Shown here in pieces: positions 12,862-39,829 of a stretch of DNA of 64,000 nt. A program made the translations under genes and the position numbers. This DNA comes from Pagrus major (taxonomy: Eukaryota; Chordata; Actinopteri; Spariformes; Sparidae). Location: contig NC_133232.1 in NCBI RefSeq assembly GCF_040436345.1, forward strand, positions 28,087,315 to 28,151,314, written 5' to 3'. Numbering within the stretch: the first letter of the stretch is position 1; each line of letters starts with the position of its first letter. The notes beneath the pieces were generated by a model that made no database searches, was not told the origin of the DNA, and was given only the letters and a program-made list of their open reading frames with translations.

Positions 12862-15800
12862 TGTGTGTGTGTGTGTGTGTGTGCAGCTGTGTGTAGCGGT
12901 GTGTGTGTGTGCCAGTTTCAAGCACAAACCGGAGCGAGTCTTCACTCACCAAGATGTGTCTGTGGTTTTATAGTAACACAGCCCCAGTTTCATTTCAAAT
13001 TGTTTGTGGTTTATACTTCATCTCAGTTCTTTAATGGATTCCTAATTTGGTGAAGTTTACTCGTGTTTTTCGAAGGTTTCAAGACTTCTGAAAGCTTTAA
13101 TAATGACAATATTGTCAGTTGTCTTCCTTTTTCCATCCTGTCTCTGTTTCTCTGTTTGGTCTCAGGCCTACCTCAGCATCTTGTACCTGAAGCCGAGGAC
13201 ACAGATCATTCTGAGGGGGAAGAAGAATCTGCCGAGACTGGTGTCGAAGAGGCTGAAGCACGTTGAGCATGACGTGTACAAACCCCACTTCAGTGTATCC
13301 TCACATCGTCTGTGTGTGTATTTGTGCCAATATTCAGATGCAGACAGGAAGTGGGAAGTTTTTACCTACAAAAATACCTGCGGTAGTTAACACATGTTTG
13401 AGAGGGGGAAATGCTTCCACTGCTTTGGTTTGGCGCGACCAAACATGTGGCACAGTACAAGAAAAACACGTTGACTCTGGAAACGATCCATTCAAACAGA
13501 GACGTTTAGCTTAGCAATAGCTAACGACAAATTAATGACATGACTTTTAGTAACCTTAACAGTTAACGTTAGCTCCTAACTTGCTAGCTGTTGGCTCAAA
13601 AACGTACCTCACGATAAGCAGACAAACATTTTTCTTTTTGATAGTCACCCAACAAACATAAGATTAGCACACAGCCTAATGCATCTTTTAAAAATGCTAA
13701 CGACAACAACAGTGAGCGCCGTAGGAGCTACTCTGTAAGTATTAACATGTCCAGCGCTGGTTACCTTGACTGGTGTCTGTCAGAAAGAGAAGGTGAAGGT
13801 GACCTTTGGAATGACCCTGAAAAACAAAGACCACTATGGCATCATGATGTACCACAAGAACCGACTCATTAAAGCCTACGAGAAAGTGGGCTGCCAGCAG
13901 AAGGTAAAGGAAAAGGACTTTTACTCTGTCTTCACAGTGCTCTCCCACAAACGCAGTATTAATGGGTACCTGCCTCTGCTTAAATCTCACTTCCCTGTGT
14001 GCTACAGTCCTCAGGTCAACGGGTTGGAGTCGGCGTCATCGGTGTCATCGAGTGCAACTTCCTCAAGCCTGCTCACAACAAGCAAGACTTTGAATACACC
14101 AAAGAATACAGGTACAACACACACCAGTGAGACACGTCAAGGAATATATGCCCAATGTGCTTTTTCCCATGGCAAAAACAGTTCAAGTAATTCACTGTCT
14201 TTTCCTTTTTTCTTCTCCCAAGACTCACCCTCGGCGCTCTGGGCCTTAAACTCAACGACTACTGGAGAGAGGTGACAGAGAAGAAGGCCAGAGAGCGAGA
14301 GTTTCAGGCTCTGGACAGAGACAACAGCGAGGACGATCTTGACGATGTCGAGTGAGTGTCGACTGTTTTGTCTGACAGTTGAACTGCAAGAAGTGTGCAA
14401 GAATTTGGCTCTAAAATACACGAGAAGTGCTCAAAATCAAGTGTATTATTATGAGCAAATAACGAGTCCACGTTCTACAAACCTTTCATGGATAATGACG
14501 GTAAAAATCCAGGAAAATGTGGGTCAGTTGATAACACTCATGTAGGAACTTGAAAGTGAAAATAGCTTTATTTCCCAAAGCTTGAAACCAGAGAGCTGAG
14601 ACGCTGCTCCTGAAGCTGAAGCGAAGAAGAGTAAAAATGCTGAGGCAGGGAGCTTCATTTACTGTATGATGTACTAAACCAGAGAATATGCAGAGGTTCA
14701 ACAGAAACACGTCTGACACATTCATGTAGACCTGAAAATAATTCTGCTAGCAGTTGTTTTTGCTGTTTGGACTTCTGTTTACTGGCGGATCTCACACCTG
14801 TGCGTCTGTTCTTGCAGGGCTCCCCTGTGGTTACAGTGTGAAGAATGCCTGAAGTGGCGAAGCGTCCCTGCAGATCATTACGACGAGGTTCCTGAGAGCT
14901 GGAACTGCAGCCAGAACCCCAATCCACGTTACAGGTGCTCCAAAAAAATGTCACGCTGAACATTTGCGAGCATCTAATCAAAGGGGAACTCCTGATGTTG
15001 ATGTCATCGAGCTTAATTTGGCTTATCAAGTTCCCTTTATTGACGGACTTCCTGCGCTGTCACTCCACCTACCATGCACAGATTATGAAAAATAAATAAT
15101 TGAGAGGGATCCTATGAATATAAAAAGCATTTTTGCCTCACAGAAATAAAACAGCATAAACCGTGTTTATCTTAGAAACAGCTGGCTGGCCAAATTGAAG
15201 CTTATGGCACGCCTGGCGTAGAGCGAAGGCTCAAAATCCTTAAATGATTTCATGCTTGTATGTCTGATTGATTTGGAAGATGCATCACCTCACTACATAA
15301 AGCAGTCGCATAGGGCTCAGGACGTCTACATGTGCTTTAACCAACAGAGGAGGCAAGTGTTAGGTGTGTGTGTCTGTGTGTGTGCTGTGGCTGTAACAGG
15401 AAGGACCTGACCCTAACTTTAGCAGTAGTGGAGTTTGCTAAGCCAGATGTCTTTGTCTTGCAGAACCTGTTCGTCACCAGAGGAAGCAGAAGACAGCGAG
15501 GAACTGTTGACACCCAGCTACCAGAAGAACCACAAGAAGCAGTAAATTCACATTTCTCTCGAACCCTCAAACTGTGTTTGTGTGAGCATTTCTAACTGGG
15601 CAAATGTGTCACGCTGCTACTCCTCCTGCATGTCTGCATGTGTTTGTGGGTTCACGTGCCCTTTTGTGGTTTCAGTCAGTCAGTTCTTTATTTCCGGTGG
15701 TTGTCCACGTGACTGTGTGTGGAGGTAGAGAAGAGTCTAGTTTTGCTGTACTCTGCCTGATGATGATCAGCGCAGGGACCGACATGAGAAATCATCAGTT

Positions 15801-18800
15801 CTTCAAAACATTGCAAGCTCATATTAATACGTGTAGATGCAAAGGTATTTATTTTTTTTAGCCTCTTTGTCAATTGTAAAACAAAAACTTGTTAACATCT
15901 AATGTAAAAATGTACTTTTTTTGGGACTGGAATCATCAAATTAGCTTGTTAGCTTAGATAGCAAATGTCTGGCTGAAGCATAGATTTTAAATAGAACTAG
16001 ATAGTCAACCCAAAGACAGTCCAATGAGAATTACTTGCCCGAAACAGTTCCAGTTTCCAGGTTTGCTTCCTGGTTTTGCGGCACTGAGTATGCGCAGCAG
16101 AGTGGCCCCATCCACCAGTTCCAACTCTGCCCGTAGACTTTACATTGTGATGAAGTCACAGATTTTTAAATCGCTTTTCTTGGATCGAGGAAAGTCGAGA
16201 TAATCTTGTCTTAATCTTGTTTTACAGACCTCTTTTATAAGGGCTGCAGGGGAATGTATTGCTGTAATACTGCATGTGGCCTCCAGGCAAAACTGGAAGA
16301 AAGGCTGAGTGACGTATCCAGGTCTATAATACATTCATGGGCTGAAGTCAACAGACTTGAGCTTCGCCTCTGACCCTGTATCCAGATTTCCCGTATTATA
16401 TCCAAAGCTGAAGCTGGCTAGATTGCTAGATAATAAAATACAGACTAACTTCCAAGCTGAATTTCATGTTTATAAAGTTTTAAAATAAATTGTTCCTTCT
16501 TTTAGAAATTGTTCTTTTAACCAAAACCACATACAAAATCCCAAAACTTGTTTTAGCACAAACCAGATTTTTCTTTGCTCAAATTAAATAAGAATTCGAT
16601 GTTAATGACACTAACTTACCTATAAAACATCATTTATGTGCATGCAAAAATATTTTTATGTGCTTGAGTTGTCCCATTGATCGTTCAGGATCAGTTATAA
16701 CACCATACAAAGTACTGCACATTGCTTCACTGCAAACTTTGAGCCTCGTTCAACTTTTGGTGCGTGGTGACCCTTTATTTTTGTTGTTGGGGCCCTTTGC
16801 ACCAGCACCTCCAGTACAGTGGCCTCATTGAAATGAATGAGGGGACTGCGGTCAGTGACGCTGTGCTAAACCTGGACATACACTTTTCACCTCATCTAGC
16901 ATTCTGCATTACATCTCTTCAAAAAAAAAAAAAAATGTCATAAATACATGATGCTCTGTTAAACCTGAGTATCTGTCTCTCTCAACTTCTTAATCTCGTT
17001 TCCCCTGCAGAGAACAGCCCAAAAGCAGAAAACGAGAGCGATCCCTGGAGGTTTGTGAAAAGTTTGAACTTTAAGCCACTTTCCTTTTGATAAAAACCCT
17101 GTTTTTGCTTCACCTCTTCTGGATATATTGTCAATAAGTGTGTTTGTCTGTTGTGTCGCAGGTGTGTGTGTTCCAGGACCAAGTGGCTAAACATCAAATC
17201 CTCTCGCGCAGTGCATCAGAGCCGAGCCAGCTCACGCACACAGTCAGGTCAGCAGATCAATGCCACGCAGAGGAAAACAATGCCGATCAGACAAACACAG
17301 ATGACCCGGGAGATTACTATACAGACACGCATGCAAATGATGATGCACGCACACAAAATGCAGTCTCAGCTGAAGCTACGCACACGCGACGGGACTCGAC
17401 CGGAAGAGACGCAGCCATTAAAGACGCAATACCAGGACAGGAGGAAAATGAGTCAAGCGGCCCCAGGCGTGAAGATGCAGAGAGAAACAAAAAGAAAGTC
17501 AGAAACATGGAGTCGATGGCGAGAGAGAGGGAGAGCGCGCCCACATTAAGGTGGAGTAGTTCAGATCATCTGTTCTCATGTATAAGTTTTACTGTGTTTT
17601 TTGTTCGCTTCCTTTTAGTCATTGTTTGTTCATTCGTTCCAGTTTCCAATGAGTGGGGCACTGAAATAAACAAGGGTGGCATGAAGGATTTCCGTTCCCC
17701 ATATACTTCAGTTGCAGTGTCTCACAGCTTCTTACATTCCTGTGTTTTATGTCACGTTGATTTAGCTTCAAGACACTTTTATCCAAAGCGACCTACAAAA
17801 GTTGCATCTAAAAGATAAATAATCACACCAAAGAAAACACACCGGAGAGGGACCAAACAAACATAACATAAAGCTTCCATACTTTATTTTTTAAAGCAGC
17901 ATGATGTAGAAATTGGCATTTTGTGCGACTTGGCGCTCCCACCACTGCCGTTAATACAAATCCCAGGTCTGTAACAATTTGTCAGACGTTAACAAAACTC
18001 ATTACGTCATAACAACGTTATGTCTATGACAACTTTCAAGGCTGGTTAGTGAGAGCTGGCCATTAAAGGCATAGTTCACATTATTATGAAGATTGTTTTA
18101 AAATTTCAGTCGAAACACAATTCAGGGAAATGTCATGGGAGGATGTCAGAGATGGTAAAGATAAGAGTCGGATTATTCCGTTAAAAAAATCTGCCCACGA
18201 CATTTGTTTAGCAAATGAGGAGCTCTGTAAACAACAGGCTTTGCATTAATGCTTCAGCCCCTCCACTATTCAAATTATAACCCCTATAACACCCTAGCAC
18301 TGTAGTTTTTAATTTTTTTCAGAAAACCCTCACACTAACACGCAGCACTGTTAGAGCTGTCTTTGTTTTCTACTGTATTGTCACTAAAAAACAACACAAC
18401 TTGGACAACAAAATAAAGCCCATGCGCATGAAATGTCTCAACGATGTAATAATTTCTCCACACGATCCTGGTCTTGAAACAAACTGACTGCAAACTGCTT
18501 TTGTTCTCTGCAGCCTCAAAAGGAAGCCAGGATCATTATTTTACTGCGTGAAAAAGAAGCCGTGCCTTTGGGAGGTGCGACAACCTGCCTCGGAAAATAT
18601 GGCAGGAGAGAACAATCCTGGGGAACAAAAAGATATACCTGAAACACCGTCCTCGGAGAAGACCAAGCAGGACAGCAGCAGCCGAGCAGAGAAACAAGCT
18701 GACACGGCGCAGCGAGTCCTCACCAACCTCACCTGGACCCACTCGCTCACCTCCACCCAGACTGTGAAGGTGTCTCCGCTGAGTCGAACAGAAGGGCCGC

Positions 18801-19623
18801 GGAGCAGACCGCCGCCCCCGCAGGGCAGCGACCGGGAAGCTAATGTGCAGAAGCTGGCCGGGTTGGAGAAAGAGGCCCAGAGGCTAAGGAGGCTTCTAGG
18901 TCTGGAAATCACAAAGGCAACTCGAGGCACGATGACGACTGCAGAAGGAGGGCCGGCAACCACGGCCAGCAGAGAGGTCGGCTGCCAGACGGACGAGGCT
19001 GAGGTCAGCAGAGTTTATAACCAACGTTTTAGGCTCGTTATAATTATAAATGAAGATCTAACAGCGAACTCTCAGTAATCCTCTGTTGTACCTCTACCTC
19101 TGTATCAGAGCTCCACTTCATCCATCGAGGAGGTGCCGGCCCAGGGTCAGAGAGCTGTATGTGGACCGAAGGAGCAGCCTGAGCAGGACATACCCAGTAA
19201 GGACAAGACAGAAACTCACAGCGAGGCCTGTGAAGACAGCAGGTGTGTATTCTAGACAGACATGACAAACAGCTGGCTTTCAGATACAAACATCTGCCTA
19301 TATATACCTACAGAACCGAGTTTTAAGAGTCATTTCCGGTGAATCGCAGGATTACATCGCTGTACACATAAGTTCCTGTTCTCCATTTTTGCTGACGTGA
19401 ATAAAATTTTGACCTGAGGGACCAAAATGTGCAACCGCTTTAATAATGGTTCTGTTCCCCAATCAGATCGCCACAGGAGAGTCTGCTCGGCATCCGCAAC
19501 AACGTGGTGGTGCTTCTCACGGCCCTCCTGCCCCATCTGGACCTGGGTGGCATCAGTATGGAGACCACCGATGTGGACAGCGTCCTGCAGCAGATCATAG
19601 AGGTCAACTCACTGAAACTATGA
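6601..19623 (+). CDS. morc3: MORC family CW-type zinc finger protein 3, complete, 17 coding exons
   Basis: MORC3 is a nuclear GHKL-type ATPase; its CW domain reads histone H3K4 methylation, and it acts at PML bodies and in silencing. Exons: 6601-6639, 6785-6857, 9333-9465, 9709-9929, 10313-10460, 11399-11552, 13166-13294, 13784-13903, 14008-14111, 14223-14351, 14818-14934, 15464-15541, 17011-17050, 17162-17550, 18514-19003, 19109-19242, 19467-19623. The sum, 2655 nt, gives 884 residues (human about 939). The ATG has a good context (A at -3, G at +4). GHKL motifs: AELIDNASD (E35, N39), DNGSGM (67-72), [11 protein letters not shown] (99-109). The CW finger is at 421-458, with W421, C424, C427, W430, C447 and C458. 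A coiled-coil-like stretch [20 protein letters not shown] lies in exon 15. The last 45 residues match the MORC3 C-terminal block. Exons 14-16 encode a low-complexity, poorly conserved linker and are the least certain. Zebrafish has a and b copies; I cannot tell which this is. Confidence 0.95.
6858..9332 (+). other. morc3 intron 2
   Basis: A 2.5 kb GT-AG intron, the longest in the gene. It contains short CTG/CAG runs (6926-6942 and 7388-7410) and a putative DNA element (about 7895-8455). No coding exon is supported; frames around 7209-7532 translate CAG repeats and non-conserved sequence. Confidence 0.6.
7895..8455. mobile_element. Putative non-autonomous DNA element in morc3 intron 2
   Basis: The left end, near CCCCTTTTCGATAAAGGCAG, and the right end, near CTGTTATTAGTGGAAAAGTGG, are imperfect inverted repeats. 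Subterminal 'GGTGCTGGTTTGGAGCCAG' and 'AACCAGCGCTAGCACCAG' blocks also mirror each other. There is no transposase. Class and exact ends are uncertain, and I saw no clear target-site duplication. Confidence 0.4.
9930..10312 (+). other. morc3 intron 4: candidate U12-type AT-AC intron
   Basis: No GT donor fits the end of exon 4. The sequence there is ATATCCTTCA (9930-9939), matching the U12 AT-AC donor consensus. Upstream of exon 5 is CCTTAAC (10296-10302), matching the U12 branch consensus, followed by a terminal AC at 10311-10312, 11-12 nt from the branch A. Splicing 9929 to 10313 keeps frame and gives [20 protein letters not shown], which aligns with MORC3. Confidence 0.88.
9943..10078. mobile_element. 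Dispersed repeat copy inside the U12 intron
   Basis: The block GTTTCAGGAGCAGTGTTTTC followed by TGTGGGAGAGAGGA is repeated almost exactly at 44222-44256, inside a larger element with inverted ends. This copy starts near TTAAAGGGACGAGG, about ten bases after the AT donor consensus. Confidence 0.65.
10655..10760. repeat. Dispersed 'AGCTAGCCTGGCTCTG' repeat fragment (morc3 intron 5)
   Basis: CAGGAGAG..TTAGCTTAG followed by AGTAGCTAGCCTGGCTCTG resembles 25990-26065 in f8 intron 6. It is a short remnant of a teleost interspersed repeat; ends are unclear. Confidence 0.45.
11815..12200 (+). pseudogene. Remnant of a transposon-linked Myb/SANT-like protein gene
   Basis: Within morc3 intron 6, an ATG at 12077 opens [20 protein letters not shown]. 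It resembles the start of the Myb/SANT-like DNA-binding proteins that accompany PIF/Harbinger-type elements in fish. Similarity is lost after about 21 codons, so this is a truncated 5' piece. The upstream sequence GGCCTCATACACACTAGATC may be part of the element end. The family call is from memory of the motif. Confidence 0.45.
12831..12884. repeat. (GT)n microsatellite in morc3 intron 6
   Basis: About 26 GT units with one TTTT interruption. Histidine/threonine-rich frames on the opposite strand are artefacts of it. Confidence 0.95.
13295..13783 (+). other. morc3 intron 7: candidate U12-type GT-AG intron
   Basis: The donor after codon AGT is GTATCCTCAC, close to the U12 GT-AG consensus GTATCCTT. 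The end of the intron has TACCTTGAC (13762-13770), one mismatch from the U12 branch consensus, with the branch A 14 nt before the AG at 13783. There is no usual pyrimidine tract. Joining 13294 to 13784 keeps frame ([13 protein letters not shown]), as in MORC3 proteins. Confidence 0.82.
15542..17010 (+). other. morc3 intron 12
   Basis: A 1.47 kb GT-AG intron with no coding support. It includes scattered repeat-like sequence (about 15940-16380, with TTAGCTTGTTAGCTTAGATAG and a CCTCCAGGCAAAACTGG block typical of teleost interspersed sequence) and a poly-A run at 16921. Confidence 0.45.
17551..18513 (+). other. morc3 intron 14 with two repeat remnants
   Basis: At 17770-17800, CTTTTATCCAAAGCGACCTA matches a motif very common in teleost interspersed repeats. 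At about 17892-18000, ATGTAGAAATTGGCATTTTG followed by TGCGACTTGGCGC recurs at 51684-51790 in slc16a2 intron 5. No exon is supported, although the exon 14 frame stays open into this intron until 17818. Confidence 0.5.
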
Positions 19624-20719
19624 TCAGCACTGTTGTGAAACCCTGCAGATGTCCTGTTTCCTGTATTCCGCGGAGCAAAGAAAAGAAGATTTACTAACTT
19701 TGTTGTAAAAGAGAAAAATAATCCTAGTGTCTTAGCGTCGTCCACACAAACACATTGGTAGTTAGTGAAAGTTTTTTGTCACGTCGTTTTGAATACAATG
19801 TGTCTGGTGCTCGTCTATTTTAAGAAACTTTGCTGTGAGCCTACCTGCCTGCCTAATATTAGCTTTTACTTTTAACTTGAAATAATCTCATAAGTTGAAA
19901 ATTGTGTTGCTGTTGTTTGTTTTGCTTCTGTTTATATTGACTGTTGACTGATGTTAATTTAATTTTATACACATTGTGGCATCAGAGAGTCATGGAGTAA
20001 CGCTTGTTTCCTTATTGTTCATAAACAAGACTTTTTACGTTTGCATTAAAATGCTGAAACCAGTTGCTGCACACGGTCTCTTACTTTTCAAGGTGTTAAT
20101 TAACACTGAAGAAAGAGAACAGCTGCTTTTCTTTAACACAATGTACTGCAGGCAAAACAATGTGTCGGGTGCTCCTGGAAAACAGGAGAAAAGGGTAATT
20201 CCAGAGGGAATCCAGGCAATCATTAAAAAAAACATGTTTCAACCATCACGCCTTTGTCAGGACTCCACAAAAAAAAACAACACCATGTGGCCCCACCTGT
20301 ATAGTGGCCACATCCAATAGGAGGCATTCACATGACCCAGATAACGAGATACCAGCTGAAACATGTTCAAGTTGATGAAGCAATGAAATAACATGAGATG
20401 AGATGACATTAAAGGTTAACATACATGCTTACAACATGAAGTAGACACCCATATACAAAATATAATACCTCAAAAGGCTGTAAAGAAACATTCATTTACA
20501 GAAAAAGTGTGTGAATGAAGTTTGTTCATCAGTCCAATGCAAAATGCACAAGATCTGCAGTACCTCCTATGAGCCACAAGGTGGCAGTGACGCCTCATAA
20601 TGAAACATGCTTCTCTCACCTCTTACAGACTATTGCCAAGGGCACCAGTTAAATTAATCTTAAATTAAGTAAAGGACATCATCTATCCATCCATCCATCT
20701 AGTCCAACTATACCCACAA

Positions 20720-21640
20720 GCAGAGTTGTACAGTAAAAAGTACCTCAAAGTCATACTTGAGTAAAAGTATTGTAAAATTTATTGTGCTAAAATATGAATT
20801 TGGTAAAAGTGAAAGTCACTTAAACAAACAGTACTTGAGTAAAAGGCTTAAAGAGTCTGACATTAAATGTAATTAAGTATCAAAAGTTATTTTCTGGCAA
20901 TAAATGGCTCTAAAGTAGTTAAAGTAAAATTATAAATACATTTATATGCATGTACTGTATATTAGGGGTCAACCTGTTATTGGATCCGTTCATAAACTTT
21001 TTTCTGATTTATTAAATTATTGTTGTTTTTTGTCCGATTACAGATGAAATAATTGACAAAATGTGCTACTGTGGCTGTGATGCAGCATGCAATCTGCAAA
21101 GTTACTAGTTATTAAAATGACCAAACAAATGTAGTGGAGTAAAAAGTGCAATATCAGAATCAGAGATACTTTATTGATCCCTGTTGGGGAAACTGTGTAC
21201 ATTACAGTTGCTCCTTCGAGAATAGAAAATATCACACTTATGATATAAACAAGATTTAAAGAAATAAAGATAATACGACTTGTAAGTAAGAAGGAATTAT
21301 ATAAAGTACTAAAAATAAAGTACTGACATATGAAAAGTACTAAAATATAGAATAACTGTCAACAAGTATAACACTAAAGTATATGACAACTTTGTATTTA
21401 TATATATATATATACACACATCCTGAAGTAGAAGTACTGATGGAAATAGAGATGTAAATATAAGTGCCCTGTAATACACTGTAACTATATAGTTACAGTG
21501 TATAAGGTTTATATATCTTTACATCTCTATTTGCCTCCAAATTGTAGTGAAATAGTGAAATAATAAAATAGCAAAAATGGAATACTCAAGTAAAGTACAA
21601 CTAATTACAGTACTTGAGTAAATGTACTTAATTACATTCT
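20720..21640. repeat. Dispersed AAGTAC-rich repeat, copy 2, with a nested block
   Basis: It opens GTACAGTAAAAAGTACCTCA and closes GTACTTGAGTAAATGTACTT. Inside, at about 21155-21200, is GATACTTTATTGATCCCTGT followed by TGGGGAAACTG, a block that also occurs at about 10150-10195 and 41925-41955. A short palindrome around TATATAGTTACAGTGTAT lies near 21485. Confidence 0.65.
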
Positions 21641-21959
21641 ATCGGTGCCCACAAGGGGGGCCGAGTTGAAATAGTCCCCTTTTTATAACGGGTATAAAAA
21701 CTGTATTAATGGTTGGACCAGGACAGGATTTTTTCCACAACCTGGCAACCCATACTGTGTTATTAATGGATTTTAACTATGAAGCTGTCGTAAACACTAA
21801 GTAACGTTTATGAGGCCATTAGATAACAAAAACAAACAAGCCTTTACAATGGTAGTGAGTGACGTCACTGCAGGTATTTGTTTGTTTTATGTGTCCAGTC
21901 TAAGACAAAAGTCTCCTCGGGACAATAAAGCCTCATGTGAGTTTATCACAGCAGAGCAG

Positions 21960-21960
<1 letters not shown>

Positions 21961-22003
<43 letters not shown>
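21961..22003. repeat. (CA)n microsatellite upstream of f8
   Basis: About 21 CA units ending roughly 55 bp before the TATA-like box of f8. Confidence 0.95.
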
Positions 22004-22005
<2 letters not shown>

Positions 22006-22058
22006 GCCCTGCGTCCCAACCTCAGCCTCCCTGTGGACTTCCTCCACCCCCTCCTCCC

Positions 22059-22066
22059 TTTAAATA
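22059..22066 (+). promoter_or_regulatory. TATA-like box of f8
   Basis: TTTAAATA lies in a C/T-rich stretch about 72 bp before the f8 ATG. A start of transcription near 22090 would give a 5' UTR of about 50 nt. This is inferred from position and motif only. Confidence 0.45.
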
Positions 22067-22137
22067 CCTCAGCCCGCAGCGGGAGCAGCAGAGCCGGGGC
22101 GCAGTTTGACCGGGACACGGTGGAGCTGACAGGTGAG

Positions 22138-37132
<14,995 letters not shown>

Positions 37133-39703
37133 CAGACCTACTGACGCCTTGTAGCAACAGTTTAGCGGCAAAATGTATCCTGGTTTCATTCTGGCAGTCG
37201 AAGAAAAGTGTTATTTTGTTATGTCGTGCTATTTATGTAAGAGAAGCTACTTCTTCTGTGGTCACAACCTTGTTTACATTTCCATCTTTTTGACGACATT
37301 ATTTGGTCGTCTCGTGCAGAAAAGAAGCATGTGTGACGTCATAGAAAAACATAGCTGCCACACAGCTTTGCTACCCACAGAACAAACCTTTTGAATGTGA
37401 GCATGTGTAAATATTTCAGACACTGATGGATGTATAAAGTTTGAATGGTCGATGTATATTGTTGGAAAAGTTTGTATTAATGTATTTTTCTGCTTTGTTA
37501 GAGTTTATATAAAGAATGAATCCTGGGGGTCGTACTGGCTTTTTTTTCTAGCTCTTGTCAAAATTCAGGCGTGCTTTAAAAACTCTTAACCAAGTTCAAA
37601 TGGGTATTTGAACATGAACAAACACAGTTCTGGTAAACACTTCATGACTCTTCCTGTCCTGATTTCTTTCTCCTTTTGCTTTTGTTTTCTTCCCTCTCTC
37701 CAGCACATTATCTCTGTTCTTTCTTCGCTCTGTCTGTCTTTAGTCCAAAACGTTCCCGATCTGTTATTTTGGCTTATCCCCCTCCACCAGGCCCTCCCTG
37801 CAGAAACAATGAGCAGCTGTGCTCCAACATTGTTCTGTTACAAGTCGAAATACACAGTCGTGAAAAACAAGTACGTTCTCAGACGAGGATGAAATGTTGA
37901 GGCGACTGGAGGGGAAACAACAAGGTGTGAACACGCGTGTGTCTCAAGTTGTGTGTTTTGGACCTGACTGTGTGAAGCATGAAAACACCAGCGTCCAACT
38001 TTTGAGCGTCCAACCGACCTTTTATCACCTCTTTATCAGGGGAGGAAGTTTCCAGGCGAGGAGGGGCTGTGTTTGGTTCGGAGGAAACAGTCAGACAGGA
38101 CATCCATTGGCAGAGACGTGGCAGTAGCCTGGCTGCCACACCTTATCTCTCTGAAAACAATAACACACTGGGCCTAATCTCAGCATCTGTGTTATGGTTA
38201 ATACACACGATCTGAACCACGCAAAACAGAGGTGAGAAACGGAGGTGAGCGGAGGCCGTGGCCAGCTGCCCAGGTGTGATTATCTGCTGCTGGGTTTGTG
38301 TTCGCAGCGTGTGAAAGAAGCAACAACAGCAAATACAGGTCAGTCAGACACAGCAGAGACAGTTAGAGAGCTAAAAACAACCGTACTGACTCAGAGGCTT
38401 TTACATGAGTTTGCTAATTAACTCAGAATTTTGTTTATACTTCACATTTTTTCTGATTTGCTTAATTTGCCAGCTTCGAGGCCGCCTCTGGTTTCTCTTT
38501 GGTCTTGAAAAATCAACATGCAGAGACATTAAAACCTGCATGCATATCATAGCATATTGTTAATCATATTCTACAAACAACTGGCCACTAATAAGCATTT
38601 TCCCTTAATAGCATCCTAACAAGGTTAAATGTACAGCAGTAATATGTAGTTTTATAATTACACTTCTAATTGTTACAACCTGACATGTAAGGCTTTCATT
38701 TTTGGGTCCCCACTATTCATGATGTCTCTGCCGTCAAGTTTGTGATCATAATTGACCGGAGTACTTTGTTATTCACCTGTTCTGTCAGAGATCACCTCCA
38801 AAGATACCCCGGTCTGGATCTCAGAACACCTCGACGCAACACCAGTCACTATCAGCTACACTTAATAGGTGTCCAAATAACTTTAAATTCAGTATGAAAG
38901 TGAGGTTTAAAGTTCTTGCTCATAACTCATTCACTTCTAAAACATTTGCGGGTTAATAAGCGTCAAGATAGTAATGAATTAGTTACGAGCAAGACCTCAC
39001 TTTAGAACGGGGAACTTTATTTGGACACTATGTGTCACATGTGTCTTTACATATTTCTATTTCTGTAAACAGAGTTAGCAAATGTGATAGTTTAATGTAC
39101 ATATTTTCTATTTTCTACATTTTAACTGCTTTTGTTTTTTTCTTGTTTCTTATTATCTATTCTTTATTTTAGATTTTCTATACTGTGACTTTGTTTCTGT
39201 TCTAGGAGGAGCAACTATAACAATTTGCCCCTCAGGGATCCTTTAAGTAGCTCTGATTTCTGTTCAGATGTATGCCCTAATATAAAGTGATAATCATGTT
39301 TTGATTATTAATTAATCAGTGATTTAGTATCTAAAATAAGATCTGAGTAAACGGTGGAAAGTCCCCTCCAGAATTTAACTGTATGTCTTCAAACTGCTTG
39401 TTTAGTCCAACCTGCATTTTATTTATTTATTTATTCACGTGTAATGGCGGTATCAAAAAGCAACGGTTTCCTAGAAGGAAGGATGTGAAATCTGAGGTCT
39501 TTCTGGGGAAGATGAGTGGCAGTTATGACCATTACTATTTACTGTAGATTTTGTGGTTGATTGGCTAAAACTTGCAATAAAACCACAAAGTTCTTTTAAA
39601 GAGAGCCACCCTTCTTCTTTTCTCTTCTTCTTTCAGTTTGCAAGAAACCAGAAGCCCAAGCTTGCCAACACATCTGATGATGACAGAAGTGGTGAAATGA
39701 AAA

Positions 39704-39829
39704 ATGGCTCTCAAAGAAAAGTACTTTATGGATTTGCGGAAAACCAAGTTGCCAGCCGAGGAGCACCAGAGTCTAATGAAAACATGGCCCATCTGTGACC
39801 TGGAGCTGCAGATTCCCTCTGATATGTGA
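39704..39829 (+). CDS. Candidate small ORF of 41 codons, unrecognised
   Basis: The ORF reads MALKEKYFMDLRKTKLPAEE and continues to QIPSDM, with stop at 39827. It lies 67 nt after a strong acceptor-like site (pyrimidine tract then CAG, ending at 39637). Composition looks protein-like, but the length is within chance expectation and I know no homologue. An overlapping frame on the same strand (to 39798) is equally open, which lowers confidence. Confidence 0.15.
   Translation: MALKEKYFMDLRKTKLPAEEHQSLMKTWPICDLELQIPSDM

Larger units (their letters stand above)
19624..22057. other. Intergenic region between morc3 and f8
   Basis: It holds the morc3 3' UTR (a possible ATTAAA signal at 20045-20050), then the second AAGTAC repeat copy (about 20720-21640) and a CA microsatellite next to the f8 promoter. 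The 114-residue frame at 19976-20320 shows no domain or splice context and is probably chance. Confidence 0.55.

Noticed and set aside
17551..17818. Extension of morc3 exon 14 into the following open frame
   Set aside because: The frame stays open by chance to 17818, but AG|GTGGAG at 17550 joins in phase to exon 15, and the extension includes a repeat.
6601..19623. MORC4 or another MORC family member
   Set aside because: The N-terminal GIRLS block, CW sequence and C-terminal block are closest to MORC3.
19976..20320. 114-residue plus-strand ORF downstream of morc3
   Set aside because: No domain, no splice context, AT-rich composition and position in the 3' flank point to chance.
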